Shown here piece by piece: positions 37,995 through 49,203 of a stretch of DNA of 64,000 bases. The position numbers and the translations under genes are program-made. The notes under the pieces are model-generated. The model ran no database searches and was not told the origin of the DNA. It saw nothing but the letters and a program-made list of their open reading frames with translations. Positions within the stretch are counted from its first letter, which is position 1. Every line of letters begins with the position of its first letter. Origin of the DNA: Pseudonocardia sp. CNS-004 (GTDB lineage: Bacteria > Actinomycetota > Actinomycetes > Mycobacteriales > Pseudonocardiaceae); contig MKJV01000066.1 of the NCBI GenBank assembly GCA_001942185.1, forward strand, positions 81,725 to 145,724, in the 5' to 3' direction.

Positions 37995-39690
37995 TCGCGA
38001 CCGAGCCGGGCTCCCGCCGCTCCCGCCGGACCGAGGTGCTCGAGAACAGGCCCGTGAACCTCGACGGGTTCGTGCAGGAGTGGCCCGAGAAGGGCCTCGT
38101 CGCGATGGAGAGCGACTTCGACCCGGCGCCGAGCGTGCGGGTGCGGGACGGGCGGATCGTCGAGCTCGACGGGCGGGACCGCGCCGACTTCGACTTCCTC
38201 GACACCTTCATCGCCGACCACGCGATCGACGTCGGACGCGCCGAGGAGGTGAACGCGATCCCGTCGGTCGAGATCGCACGCATGCTCGTCGACCCGCACG
38301 TGCGGCGCGACGAGGTGGTCGCGATCGGCAGCGGGCTCACCCCGGCCAAGATCCTCGACGTCGTGAAGCTGCTGAACGTCGTCGAGATCATGATGGCGAT
38401 GCAGAAGATGCGCGCCCGCCGCACGCCCGCGAACCAGGCCCACTCGACGAGCGCGAAGGACAACCCGATCCAGGTCGCCGCGGACGCGGCGGAGGGTGCG
38501 CTGCGCGGGTTCGCCGAGCTGGAGACGACGCTCGGGGTGGTGCGCTACGCGCCGCTGGTGGCGATCGCGCTGCAGGTCGGCGGCCAGGTCGGGCGCGGGG
38601 GTGTGCTCACGCAGTGCGCGTTGGAGGAGGCCACCGAGCTGGAGCTCGGCATGCGCGGCATCACCGCGTACGCCGAGACGATCTCGGTGTACGGCACGGA
38701 GTCGGTGTTCGTCGACGGTGACGACACCCCGTGGTCGAAGGCGTTCCTCGCCTCCGCCTACGCCTCGCGCGGGATCAAGATGCGGTTCACCTCGGGCACC
38801 GGCTCGGAGGTGCAGATGGGCAACGCCGAGGGCCGGTCGATGCTCTACCTGGAGATCCGGTGCATCCTCATGGCGCGCGGCGCCGGGGTGCAGGGGCTGC
38901 AGAACGGCTCGATCAGCTGCATCGGGTTGCCGGTGCGGTGCCGGGCGGGATCCGGGCGGTGGCGGCGGAGAACCTCGTCGCGAGCTGGATGGACCTCGAG
39001 TGCGCCTCGGGCAACGACCAGTCGTTCTCGCACTCGGCGATGCGGCGCACGAGCAGGCTGCTGCCGCAGCTGCTGCCCGGCACCGACTTCGTCTGCTCGG
39101 GCTACTCGGCGGTGCCGAACCCGGACAACATGTTCGCCGGCTCCAACCTCGACGTCGAGGACTACGACGACTGGAACACGATCCAGCGGGACCTGCAGGT
39201 CGACGGCGGGCTGCGCCACGTCCGGGAGGACGAGATCCTGCAGGTGCGCCACCGGGCGGCGCTCGCGTTGCAGGCGGTGTTCGCCGAGCTGGACCTGCCG
39301 CCGATCACCGACGCCGAAGTGGAGGCCGCGACGTACGCGCACGGCAGCGAGGACTACCCGGACCGGGACGTGCTGGAGGACCTGCGGGCCGCGCAGTCGG
39401 TGATGGAGCGCGGGGTCACCGGGCTCGACCTGGTGCGGGCGCTGGAACGCACCGGGTTCGGTGACGTCGCCGAGCACCTGCTCACCGTGCTCCGCCAGCG
39501 CGTCTCGGGCGACCTGCTGCAGACCTCCGCGGTGCTCACCGACGACTTCGTCCCGCTCTCCGCGATCAACGACGCCAACGACTACGCGGGCCCGGGCACC
39601 GGCTACCGGCTGGAGGGCGAGCGGTGGGAGCAGCTGAAGATGTTGCGGCACGTGACCAGCGCGGACAACCCCGAGACGGAGGTGTCGTGA
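37991..39690 (+). CDS. pduC: propanediol/glycerol dehydratase, large (catalytic) subunit, frameshifted
   Basis: Catalytic subunit (about 566 residues; PduC is 554) that converts 1,2-diols or glycerol to aldehydes by radical chemistry with adenosylcobalamin. Near-identical blocks to PduC: NPIQVAADAAEGALRGF, LEEATELELGMRGITAYAET, SVYGTESVFVDGDDTPWSKA, TSGTGSEVQMG, QGLQNGSISCIG, then after loss of one G near 38938 AVPGGIRAVAAENLVAS, SGYSAVPNPDNMFAGSN, GPGTGYRLEGERW. Substrate- and Ca-binding Glu, Gln and Asp positions lie within these conserved blocks. Diol versus glycerol preference cannot be told. The frame change sits in a G run and is probably a sequence error. Confidence 0.93.
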
Positions 39691-40262
39691 TGGGCGCCCC
39701 CACGGCGGACCGGACGCTCACCCTGCGCGAGATCGGGCCGGCGCGCCGGTCGAACCGGCCGGACGAGGTGGTCGTCGCCGTCTCGCCGGCGTTCGGCGAC
39801 GTGTTCACCCGGACCATCGTCGACGTGCCCCACGGCGAGGTGGTCCGGCAGATCCTGGCCGGCATCGAGGAGCAGGGCGTCGCCGCGCGGATGGTGAAGG
39901 TGTGGGACACCGCCGACCTCGCCGCCATCGGGCACACCGGCGCGCGCCTGTCCGGTTCCGGCATCGCGATCGGCCTGCTCTCCCGCGGCACCACGATGAT
40001 CCACCAGCGGGACCTGGCGCGGCTGTCGAACCTGGAGCTGTTCCCGCAGTCCCCGCTGCTCGACGCGGAGGTCTTCCGCCGGATCGGCTCGAACGCCGCG
40101 CGGTACGCCAAGGGTGAGTCGCCGCCGCCGGTCCCGACGCGCAACGACCAGATGGCCCGCCCGCGCTGGCAGGCGAAGGCGGCGCTGCTGCACCTCAAGG
40201 AGTTCGAGTGCATCGCGGCGGGGCGGCGGCCGGTGGAGGTCGAGCCGGTGATCTCCCGCTGA
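39690..40262 (+). CDS. pduD: propanediol/glycerol dehydratase, medium subunit
   Basis: 190 residues. With the large subunit it forms the cobalamin-binding site. Blocks: DEVVVAVSPAFGDVFTRTIV, ILAGIEEQGVAARMVKVWD, GARLSGSGIAIGLLSRGTTM, LSNLELFPQSPLLDAEVFR, NDQMARPRWQAKAALLHLKE. The N terminus (MGAPTADRTLTLREIG) is short and lacks the PduD encapsulation peptide, as in cytosolic glycerol dehydratases. ATG 39690 overlaps the large-subunit stop (TGATG). Confidence 0.93.
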   Translation: MGAPTADRTLTLREIGPARRSNRPDEVVVAVSPAFGDVFTRTIVDVPHGEVVRQILAGIEEQGVAARMVKVWDTADLAAIGHTGARLSGSGIAIGLLSRGTTMIHQRDLARLSNLELFPQSPLLDAEVFRRIGSNAARYAKGESPPPVPTRNDQMARPRWQAKAALLHLKEFECIAAGRRPVEVEPVISR

Positions 40263-40263
40263 G

Positions 40264-42079
40264 ATGGGGCTGGTCGTCGGGGTCGACATCGGCAACTCGA
40301 CCACGGAGGCGTGCGCCGCGCTCGTCGAGGACGGCGCGGTGCACCGGCTCGGCACCGGTCTCACCCGCACGACGGGGGTGAAGGGCACCCCGGCCAACGC
40401 CGAGGGCGCGGTCGCCGCGGTGCACCGGGCGCTCGCCGCGGCGGGCCGCCCGGCCACCGAGATCGACACCGTGCTGCTCAACGAGGCCACCCCCGTGATC
40501 AGCGGGCTGGCGATGGAGACGATCAGCGAGACGATCATCACCGAGTCGACGATGATCGGGCACAACCCGGCCACGCCGGGCGGGGAGGGCATCGGCGTCG
40601 GGACCACCGTCGCGATCGACGCGCTCGCGGGCGCGGAGCCGGGTGAGCCTGCCATCGTCGTCGTCCCGCCGGGCTGGGACTTCGACGACGTCGCCGCCGA
40701 GCTCAACGCCGCGGGCGAGCGCGGCGCGACCCTCGCCGGGGCGGTGCTGGCCGGGGACGACGCGGTGCTCGTGGTGAACCGGCTGCGTCACCCGATCCCG
40801 GTCGTCGACGAGGTGGGCGCCGTGGAGAAGGTGCCGCTCGGGATGCACGCCGCCGTCGAGGTGGCAGCGCCGGGCCGCACGATCCGGACCCTGTCGGACA
40901 CCTACGGCCTCGCGTCGGTGTTCGGTCTCGACCCCCAGCAGACGCGGCAGGTCGCACCGGTGGCGCGGGCGCTGGCCGGCAACCGGTCGGCGGTGGTGGT
41001 GCGCACCCCCAGCGGCGACGTCACCGACCGGCGGATCCGGGCGGCACCCTCACCCTCGCCGGTGCCGGCCGGTCGGTGCACGTCGACGTCGACGCGGGAG
41101 CCGAGGAGATCATGGCCGCGCTGGACCGGGCGCAGCCGCTCGACGACGCGGGCGGCGAACCGGGCACCCACGTCGGCGGGATGCTCGCACAGGTCCGGGA
41201 CACGATGGCGACGTGACCGGGCAGCCCGCCGGCGAGATCCGGATCCGGGACCTGCTGGCCGTCGACACGCTCGTGCCGCGGGAGGTGCGCGGGGGCCTGG
41301 CGGGCGAGGTCGCGCCGGAGAACGCGGTGGCGATCGCCGCGATGGTGCGCACCGACCGCAGCCGCATGCAGGTCGTCGCCGACCGGGTGGCCGCGGCGCT
41401 CGGGTGCACGGTGGCGATCGGTGGCGTCGAGGGCGAGATGGCGGTGCGCGGGGCCCTCACCACACCGGGCGTCGGTGTGCCGGTGGCGGTGCTCGACCTC
41501 GGAGGCGGCTCGACCGACGCCGCCCTGCTCGGCCCGGACGGGCGGAGCGCGGCCGTGCACGTGGCCGGGGCGGGCGAGCTGGTCACCAAGCTGATCGACG
41601 CCGAGCTGGCGCTCGAGGACCGGGAGCTCGCCGAGATCGTGAAACGCCACCCGCTGGCGAAGGTGGAGAGCTTCTTCCGCCTCCGCCACGAGGACGGCAC
41701 GGTGCAGTTCGTCACCGAGCCGCTGCCACCGCACGTCTACGCCCGGGTCGTCGCCATGACCCCCGACGGCCCGGTGCCGGTGCCGACGCGCCGCTCGCTC
41801 GACCAGGTGCGCCGGGTGCGGCGCGCGGCGAAGCGGCGGGTGTTCACCGTCAACGCGCTGCGGGCGCTGCGGCGGGTCGCGCCCGGCGGCAGCCTGCGGC
41901 TGCTCGACTTCGTGGTCCTGCTCGGTGGCTCGGCCCTCGACTTCGAGATCCCGGACCTCCTCGCCGAGGCGCTCGCCCCGCACGGCGTCGTCTGCGGCGT
42001 CGGGAACGTGCACGGCACCGAGGGCCCGCGCAACGCCGTGGCGTCCGGTCTGGTGGCGGCGTTCGCGGAGGAGGCGTGA
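40264..42079 (+). CDS. pduG: diol dehydratase reactivase, large (ATPase) subunit, frameshifted
   Basis: About 605 residues, the length of PduG/DdrA. This actin-fold ATPase exchanges damaged cobalamin on the dehydratase. GVDIGNSTTEACAAL (phosphate 1 loop) is at residue 6, LNEATPVISGLAMETISET near 75, DLLAVDTLVPREVRGGLAGE, LDLGGGSTDAALLG (phosphate 2), KVESFFRLRHEDGTVQF and EGPRNAVASGLVAAF. Missing single G bases near 41037 and 41210 shift the frame twice. With them restored the junction reads RDTMADVTGQPAGEIRI, as in homologues. It follows the medium subunit by 1 nt. Confidence 0.92.
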
Positions 42080-42423
42080 GCACGGAGCGTCCCGTCGCGC
42101 CCGCCGTCGTCGTCCGGTATGCGGGTGGGCACTCCGAGGTGCTTCGGCAGGTGTGCGCGGGGCTGGAGGAGGAAGGCGTCCCCGCGCGGGTGGAACAGGT
42201 GACCGGTGACCAGGGGTGCGTGGCGCTCGCGTACGCCGCCGCCGGCGCGTCGCCGCTCGAGACCGGGATCGGGATCGACGCGACCGGAGCCGTCGCGGTG
42301 CACCACGCCGCGCTGCCACGAACCGCGCCGGTGAGGACGGTCCGGGCAGACGCCGGGTCTGCCGAACACCGGCTGGCCGGAGGAACCGCGGCCCGGGTGG
42401 TGACCATCCAGCCGCTGCGGTGA
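42076..42423 (+). CDS. pduH: diol dehydratase reactivase, small subunit
   Basis: 115 residues. Partner of PduG that displaces the dehydratase medium subunit during reactivation. Pattern: PAVVVRYAGGHSEVLRQVCA, GLEEEGVPARVEQV, LAYAAAGASPLETGIGID, HHAALPRTAPV. The fold resembles the medium subunit, and the shared EEEGVPAR block is visible. GTG 42076 overlaps the pduG stop (GTGA). Last gene of the operon; a stem-loop follows at 42444. Confidence 0.9.
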   Translation: MSTERPVAPAVVVRYAGGHSEVLRQVCAGLEEEGVPARVEQVTGDQGCVALAYAAAGASPLETGIGIDATGAVAVHHAALPRTAPVRTVRADAGSAEHRLAGGTAARVVTIQPLR

Positions 42424-42443
42424 GCCTCCCGCGCGCTCGGTGT

Positions 42444-42477
42444 GGTCCTCGCAGAGCCCGCGGCACCTGCGAGGACC
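42444..42477. terminator. stem-loop between convergent genes
   Basis: Perfect 11-bp stem (GGTCCTCGCAG and complement) with a 12-nt loop, 20 nt after the pduH stop and 33 nt beyond the end of the convergent zinc-ribbon gene. No long T run, as usual for actinobacterial terminators. Confidence 0.6.
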
Positions 42478-42509
42478 GCAATCGGCGCGCAGTTCGGATG
42501 GCCGACACC

Positions 42510-42677
42510 TCAGGGTGACTCGCGTTCCTCCTCGGGGCGCCGCTCCGCCCCGCACCGCCAGCAGCGCTCCTGCCCTTCGCTGGGCATGGCCCCGCACTCC
42601 GGGCAGAGCTTGTCGAGCCAGCACACCTCGTCGCCGCCGTCGGACACGATCCCATCCTGCGCCCGCACGCGTGGCAT
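42510..42677 (-). CDS. small zinc-ribbon protein
   Basis: About 55 residues from ATG 42677. A compact treble-cysteine ribbon, CPECG...CWRCG, is preceded by GDEVCWLDKL and followed by an acidic tail. Both strands show G/C third-position bias here. Function unknown; short ribbons of this kind are common actinobacterial orphans. The start is uncertain because GTG and ATG codons lie close together. Confidence 0.55.
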   Translation of the reverse strand: MPRVRAQDGIVSDGGDEVCWLDKLCPECGAMPSEGQERCWRCGAERRPEEERESP

Positions 42678-42741
42678 GCGCCACGCGTGACGCCCACCGC
42701 GCCGCGCCGGATCCGCCGCATACCGCAACTACCGTGGTTCC

Positions 42742-43502
42742 GTGATCGATTCCTCGCCGGGCACGCTGGCGTTCCTGCTGGTCGCGGGCCTGGTGGCCGG
42801 GGCGGTGAACGCGGCGGCGGGCGGCGGCTCGTTGCTCGTGTTCCCGTCGTTGCTCGCGGTGGGGCTGCCGCCGCTCGCGGCCAACGTCACCAACTCGATC
42901 GCGCAGTGGCCGGGCTACGTCGGGATCATCGCGGGGCCCGGCGCGACCTGAAGGGCCAGGGCCGCCGCATCGTCCTCGCCTCGACGGTGTCGGTCGCGGG
43001 GTCGGCGGTCGGCTGCGCGCTGCTGCTGGTGCTGCCCAGCTCGGTGTTCGACGCGGTCGTGCCGGCGCTGGTGCTGCTCGCGAGCGCGGTGTTCGCCCTG
43101 CAGCCGCTGATCCGGAACTGGATCGCACCCACGCCCGGCGCGCCGGACCGGCTCGCCACCCTGCTTCCCGGCGTCTTCCTCGCCGCGGTGTACGGCGGGT
43201 ACTTCGGCGGCGCGCTCGGCGTCATCCTCATCGCGACGCTCTCGCTGTTCGCCCACGACTCGCTGGTGCGCCTCAACGCCTTGAAAGGGCTGCTGTCGCT
43301 GGTGATCGCCAGCGTCACGGTCGTCTACTTCGCGATCGGGGCACCGGTGCACTGGCCCGCGGTCGCGGTGCTCGCCCCCACCACGCTCATCGGCGGCTAC
43401 CTCGGTGCGCGTGTCGCCCGCCACTCGCCGGAGGCCGTGCTGCGGGCCGCTGTGGTGGTGCTCGGCATGACCGTCGGGGTCTACCTGCTCGTGAGCGCTT
43501 GA
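42742..43502 (+). CDS. sulfite exporter TauE/SafE (TSUP) family membrane protein, frameshifted
   Basis: About 253 residues, eight predicted membrane segments. First TSUP repeat: LVAGLVAGAVNAAAGGGSLLVFPSL then ANVTNSIAQWPGY. Second repeat: VYGGYFGGALGVILIATLSL, RLNALKGLLSLVIASV, GGYLGARVAR. A base is missing near 42950 between the two. GTG 42742. TSUP proteins move sulfite, sulfonates or organic acids across the membrane; the substrate here is open. Confidence 0.88.
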
Positions 43503-43556
43503 CGCGCCGACTTCCGCGGCGCGACGCTCCTCCTCCCGCGGGGGAAGGAGCCGATC

Positions 43557-44044
43557 ATGCAAACCCTCGACCGTGACGAGCTGACCGTGCATGTGAACGC
43601 GCCGCCCGACGCGGTCTACCGGCTCGTGTCCGACGTGACCCGGATGCCGGAGTTCAGCCCCGAGATCCGCCGCTGCGTGTGGCTCGACGGCGCCGCCGGA
43701 CCGGCCGTCGCGCGCGGTTCCGGGCCACCAACCAGCTCCCCCGCCGCCCGCCGTGGAACAACACGCCGATCGTGATCGCCGCGGATCCCGGGCGCGAGTT
43801 CGCGATCAGCCGCACGGAGCCCTTCGCCGGCACCCTGGAGTGGCGCTACCGGCTGGGGCCCGAGGACGGCGGGACGCGGCTGACCGAGAGCTACGAGGTC
43901 ACGCGGCCGATCACGCCGGTCGGGTGGTTCATCATCGGCACGTTGTTCGGTGGGAAGGACCGCCGCTCCGACCTGCACCGCGGCATGCAGGAGACGCTGC
44001 GCAAGATCGCCGCCGTTGCCGAGGAGGAGGTCTCCCCACGGTGA
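43557..44044 (+). CDS. SRPBCC family (polyketide cyclase/START-like) protein, frameshifted
   Basis: About 162 residues. Starts LTVHVNAPPDAVYRLVSDVTRMPEFSP, the normal SRPBCC opening, frame change near 43720, then EFAISRTEPFAGTLEWRYRLGPEDGGTRLTESYEV and a long C-terminal helix. Good ribosome site (GGGGGAAGGAG). Overlaps the YCII gene start, forming a cluster with the sigma factor. Probable small-hydrophobic-ligand binder. Confidence 0.82.
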
Positions 44045-44405
44045 AGTACGTCGTCCTGATCTACAGCAACGCCGAGTCCCGGAAGCTGTGGGAGCAGTTC
44101 TCCGAGGCCGAGCGCGGCGCGGGCCTCGCCCACTACGCGCGCATCGACGCGGAGCTGGCGGCGTCCGGTGAGCTCGTGGCCTCCCAGGCGCTGGCCGAGC
44201 CCGCCACCACGACGCGAGTGCGGGTCGAGGGCGGCCGGACGCTCACCACCGACGGCCCGTTCGCCGAGGCGAAGGAGCACCTCGCCGGCATCTACCTGCT
44301 CGACGTCGCGAGCGCGGAACGGGCGATCGAGATCGCGGGGAAGATGCCCGAGGCCGCCATGGGCCTCGTGGAGGTACGGCCTGCGCGGAGCCTGGACCTC
44401 GCGCA

Positions 44406-44412
<7 letters not shown>
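44041..44412 (+). CDS. YCII-related (DGPF domain) protein
   Basis: 123 residues: KYVVLIYSNAESRKLWEQ start, the family signature TTDGPFAEAKEHLAGIYLLD, ending VEVRPARSLD. GTG 44041 overlaps the SRPBCC stop. DGPF/YCII proteins are the standard partners encoded directly before ECF42 sigma factors and are thought to contribute to their control. The stop overlaps the sigma factor start. Confidence 0.9.
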
Positions 44413-45626
<1,214 letters not shown>

Positions 45627-45998
45627 TCAGCACGGCGGCGGCCGCCATCATCGCGACCGCGGTGGCCCCGTGGATCCCGTACACCGCGTAGGCCGGGCCA
45701 CCGTGAGCCAGCACGACCAGGCGTCGCCGAGGGGCATGACGCTCGCCGCCAGCATGACCCAACCGGCCACGGTGGGCAGCCGCATCGCGAGCACCGTGAG
45801 CAGGACCAGCCCGCTGCCGATGTCACGCACCCCCTTGACGGCGAGGAACGGGTCGTCGGCCGCGAGGGCGGGCAGGCCGTACCCCGCCGCGCTCTCGACC
45901 GGTACCAGCAGGAACCGCATCCCGATCACGATGATCCCGACGCCGACGATCCCGGCGATGCCCAGTGCCGCGCGCTGCAACCACATGTCGCCCTCCTC

Positions 45999-46061
45999 CT
46001 AGCACTGCTAGCTGTCCTTTCAACGCTAACCTAGCGTTGACGGAATGTCTAGCAGTGCTAG
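45999..46061. promoter_or_regulatory. symmetric three-palindrome operator array
   Basis: CTAGCACTGCTAG (45999-46011), AACGCTA-ACC-TAGCGTT (46022-46038) and CTAGCAGTGCTAG (46049-46061), separated by exactly 10 nt on each side. The outer two are reverse complements, so the whole 63 bp is one large dyad with centres 25 bp apart. It fills the gap between the DUF4267 and TetR genes. Confidence 0.8.
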
Positions 46062-46070
46062 GGTCGAGGC

Positions 46071-46685
46071 ATGAGCACCGCCTCCGCCCGCCGGGAACGT
46101 CAGCGCGCCGAGCGCCACCAGCTGATCATCGACACGGCACGGGAGCTCGCGGAGGCCGAAGGGTGGGACGCCGTCACCACCCGCAGGCTCGCCGACCGGA
46201 TCGAGTACAGCCAGCCCGTGCTCTACAGCCACTTCTCCGGCAAGGACGCCATCGTCGGCGCCGTCGCGCTGGAGGGCTTCACCGACCTGGCTCGACGGAC
46301 GCGCGAACGCGTCGACGCGGCGCCGGACGGCCGGGCTGCCGCGGCCGCCGTCGCCGAGACGTACCTGCGGTTCGCCACCGACCGCCCCGCGATGTACGAG
46401 GCGATGTTCCAGCTCGGCACCGACTACCCGTTCGCGGACCCGGCGTCCCCGGCGCCCCTGCACGACGGGTTCAACGCCGTCCGCGACGGCCTCGCGGCCG
46501 CCACCGGGGAGGCCGACATCGTCCTGCGCACCGAGCTGTTCTGGAGCGCACTGCACGGCCTGGTGACGCTCACGAGCAGCGGCCGGCTACCCCCGCACGC
46601 CCAGGCCGAGCGCCTGGAGCTGCTCGTGTCCCACTTCGTGGGGCGTCGCGATCAGGATGCCGGTGGCCCGTCATCATCCGGGTGA
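46071..46685 (+). CDS. TetR family transcriptional regulator
   Basis: 204 residues, intact. HTH: RQRAERHQLIIDTARELAE, VTTRRLADRIEYSQPVLYSHF, SGKDAIVGAVALEG. C-terminal TetR_C-like ligand domain (FATDRPAMYEAMFQLG, TELFWSALHGLVTL). ATG 46071 lies 10 nt after the operator array, implying tight autoregulation together with the divergent DUF4267 gene. The ligand is unknown. Confidence 0.92.
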   Translation: MSTASARRERQRAERHQLIIDTARELAEAEGWDAVTTRRLADRIEYSQPVLYSHFSGKDAIVGAVALEGFTDLARRTRERVDAAPDGRAAAAAVAETYLRFATDRPAMYEAMFQLGTDYPFADPASPAPLHDGFNAVRDGLAAATGEADIVLRTELFWSALHGLVTLTSSGRLPPHAQAERLELLVSHFVGRRDQDAGGPSSSG

Positions 46686-47337
46686 TGGCTGGTGTCGTTG
46701 ACCAGCCGCACGCTCGCGCCGCCGTCGGGGTAGACGTCGACGATCGACAGCGCGGCGAGGTCCAGGTGCAGGCGGTACAGCACGCCGGGGCCGGCCTGCA
46801 GGGCGTCGCGCAGCAGCATCTTGATCGGCGTGACGTGCGAGACCACCACCACCGTGCTCGCCGGGTACTCGCGCAGCACGTCGGCGAGCTCGGCCGCCAC
46901 CCGCAGGCCCACCGCCGCGAAGCTCTCCCCGCCCGGAGGGGCCACGCTCTCGGAGCCGAGCCACTCCGCGTGCAGCTGCGGGTCGCGGTCGCGGGCCTCG
47001 GGGAACGTCAGCCCCTCCCACGCCCCGAAGTCGGTCTCGACCAGCCGCTGCCGCACGTGCAGCGGTGCTCCGGTCGCGGCGGCCACCGCCTCGGCGGTCT
47101 GCCGCGCCCGGCGCAGCGGCGACGTGAGCACAGCGGCCACGTCGGGGATCCGGCCGATCCGGGCCGCGGCACCGGCCGCCTGCGCGAGCCCGAGCGGGGT
47201 GAGCTCGGGTCGCCGTGCCCGGAGTAGCGGCGCTGCACCGAGAGCCGGGTCTGGCCGTGCCGCAGCAACAGGAGCCGGGTCGGCGTGCCCACCTGCCCTG
47301 TCCAGGACACGACCCCGGCCTTCACCGCATCCGTCAC
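46652..47337 (-). CDS. histidine phosphatase family protein, frameshifted
   Basis: About 228 residues. LLLLRHGQTRLSVQRRYSG holds the catalytic RHG motif. After a missing G near 47207 the frame continues LTSPLRRARQTAEAV, ETDFGAWEGLTFPEARDRDP and VVVSHVTPIKMLLRDAL (second catalytic His). In mycobacteria the homologous Rv2228c carries an N-terminal RNase H domain; here the protein begins just before the phosphatase domain at GTG 47337. Follows the zinc-ribbon gene by 7 nt; the 3' end overlaps the TetR gene. Confidence 0.87.
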
Positions 47338-47344
47338 GGCGCCG

Positions 47345-48082
47345 TCAGAGCCCCGAACCCTCGGTGCGCACCAGGATCACGCCGCACTCCGAGCAGTGCA
47401 CGATGTCGTCGGCGGGGGCGGCCTTCAGCTCGGAGATCGCGGTGCGGTCCAGCTCGAGCCGGCACGCCTGGCAGCGCCGGGCCACCAGCGCCGCCGCACC
47501 GACCCCCTGCTGCTCGCGGCGCCGCTCGTAGGCGGCCAGTACGTCGCCGGGCAACGTGGCGACGACCTCCTCCCGGGCGCGGCGGCGGCCCGCCTCCGCC
47601 GTGTCGATGTCGACGAGTGCGCCGTCGCGGCGCTCGGTGATCGCCGACAGCTCCTGTTCTGCGGTGGCCAGGGCACCGCGGGAGTGCTCCACGTCGGCAC
47701 CGACGGCCTCCCGCTGCTCCATGATCTCGAGCTGCTCGTCCTCCAGCACGGTCTGTCTGCGCGCGAGGGTCTCCAGCTCGTGCTGCAGCTCCGTGGCCTG
47801 CTTCGCACCGATGCCCGCCCCGGCGAGCAGCTGGTTGTCGCGGTCCGTGCGGGCCCGCACACCCTCGACGTCGCGTTCGATGCGGCGGATGTCGCGGTCG
47901 AGGTCACCCGCGGCGGTCTCGACCTCCACGAGCTTGTCCTTCGCCGTGCGCACCGCGGCCTCGGCCTCGGTGAGCTCGGCGTGTTCCGGCAGGGTGCGGC
48001 GGCGGTGCGCGAGCCGCGACAGCTCGGCGTCGACCTCAGCCAGGTCGAGCAGGCGGCGCTGGACGGCGGGGTCGGCTTTCAC
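47345..48082 (-). CDS. zinc-ribbon coiled-coil protein (Rv2229c/CT398 type)
   Basis: 245 residues, intact. A long antiparallel coiled coil from about residue 10 to 180 (RLLDLAEVDAELSRLAHRR, ELQHELETLARRQTVLEDEQ), then a C-terminal zinc ribbon CQACRLEL...CSECG. This is the widespread C4-type zinc-ribbon family found beside Nif3-like genes. GTG 48082 has AAGGA upstream. Precise function not established. Cotranscribed with the phosphatase gene. Confidence 0.9.
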   Translation of the reverse strand: MKADPAVQRRLLDLAEVDAELSRLAHRRRTLPEHAELTEAEAAVRTAKDKLVEVETAAGDLDRDIRRIERDVEGVRARTDRDNQLLAGAGIGAKQATELQHELETLARRQTVLEDEQLEIMEQREAVGADVEHSRGALATAEQELSAITERRDGALVDIDTAEAGRRRAREEVVATLPGDVLAAYERRREQQGVGAAALVARRCQACRLELDRTAISELKAAPADDIVHCSECGVILVRTEGSGL

Positions 48083-48117
48083 GGGAGAGTCCTTCCGAGC
48101 GAATGCGGACCCCGACG

Positions 48118-48986
48118 CTACCGCCCCGGGCCGGGAGCGCGGCTTCGGCGTGCAGGTGCGGCGTACAGGTGCGGCCTGCGGTCGCGCATCGCGTCGTTGC
48201 GGGGGCCGAGGGACTTGTCCCGGGCCTCGACGGGGTCGAGCTCCGCGGTGAGCACGGCGGGTGCCGCCACCGCCCCGTCCGGCGTGGCCGGGCCGGCGAG
48301 CAGGTAGCCGCTGCTCGCGCACACCAGGCTCCCGCCGATCCAGTCGACGCCCCGCTCCCGGCCGCAGCGGTCGGCCACGACGACGTGCACCCGGTACGTC
48401 CCCGCCGCGGCCTGTGCCTTGACCACCTCCAGCGCCCGCTCCCCCGCCGGCCGCGGCAGCAGCGGCCAGTTCACCGGTGCCGCGACGATCTCGGCCCCGG
48501 CCTGCGCGGCGAGCCGCACCCACTCCGGGAACTCGAGGTCGTAGCAGACCATCACCGCCACCCGCCCCACCGCCGTGTCGACGACCGGCGGCGGCGCGTC
48601 CCCGGGCACGAACAGCTCCGCCTCCCGGTCCCACAGGTGCACCTTGCGGTAGCAGACCCGCACCTCGCCGTCCTCGACGAGCACGGCGGAGTTGTGCACC
48701 ACCCCACCCTCGCCGCGCTCGGCGAAGCCGCAGACGAGCACGCACCCCAGCTCACGCGACAGCTCCTGCAGCACCCTCACCGTCGGCCCGTCGAGATCCT
48801 CCGCGGCGGCCCACACCTCGGCGGCGTCGTCGAAGACGTACCCGCACACCGCGAGCTCCGGCAGCACGACCAGCGCGCGCCCCGCCCCACCGCCTCCCGC
48901 ACGGCCGCGACCAACGGAGCGTGATCGCCGACCCCGATGCGCACCGGGATCTGACATGCCGCGACGGTGACCGCCACCCCGCTCAC
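48118..48986 (-). CDS. nitrilase/carbon-nitrogen hydrolase family protein, frameshifted
   Basis: About 289 residues with the Glu-Lys-Cys catalytic triad visible: Glu in VVLPELAVCGY, Lys in VCYRKVHLWD, Cys in AVMVCYDLEFPEW. The N terminus (VAVTVAACQIPVRIG) is in another frame, so an indel lies near 48890. GTG 48986 has a strong GAGGAGGAGGGGA leader. Hydrolyses an amide or nitrile, identity unknown. It lies immediately upstream of the zinc-ribbon gene (35 nt) and downstream of the R4-R5 palindromes. Confidence 0.86.
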
Positions 48987-49072
48987 TCCCCTCCTCCTCC
49001 ACGTTGTACGAACGGCACACCCGTCCGGTAGGTCCGTACGAGAGTGCCGCTCAGGCTGGGCTGCCCGTTGCT

Positions 49073-49203
49073 GATCGCCGGAAGTGGTGTCTCGGCGACA
49101 GTTCTGTCGTCCTCGCACCAGTTCTGGTGATCACCCCGAGCATGGTCGCCCGGAATGGTGCGGCCGCGACGGATCTGTCGCTCTCACGCCACTCGCGGCG
49201 ATC
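49073..49203. repeat. 60-bp palindromic repeats R4 and R5 in tandem
   Basis: R4 (49073-49132) and R5 (49144-49203) with an 11-bp spacer. The pair aligns over its whole length with R2-R3 at 36763-36892 at roughly nine identical bases in ten. It lies 87 nt upstream of the nitrilase start, in the same orientation relative to transcription as R2-R3 to rnpB. It is part of a 538-bp gene-free stretch (48987-49524); 49204-49451 shows nothing recognisable. Confidence 0.85.

Noticed and set aside
41213..42079. PduG as two separate genes, the second starting at GTG 41213 (GTGA overlap)
   Set aside because: Adding one G restores RDTMADVTGQPAGEIRI, matching full-length homologues, and total length is then normal; an indel is simpler than a split reactivase.
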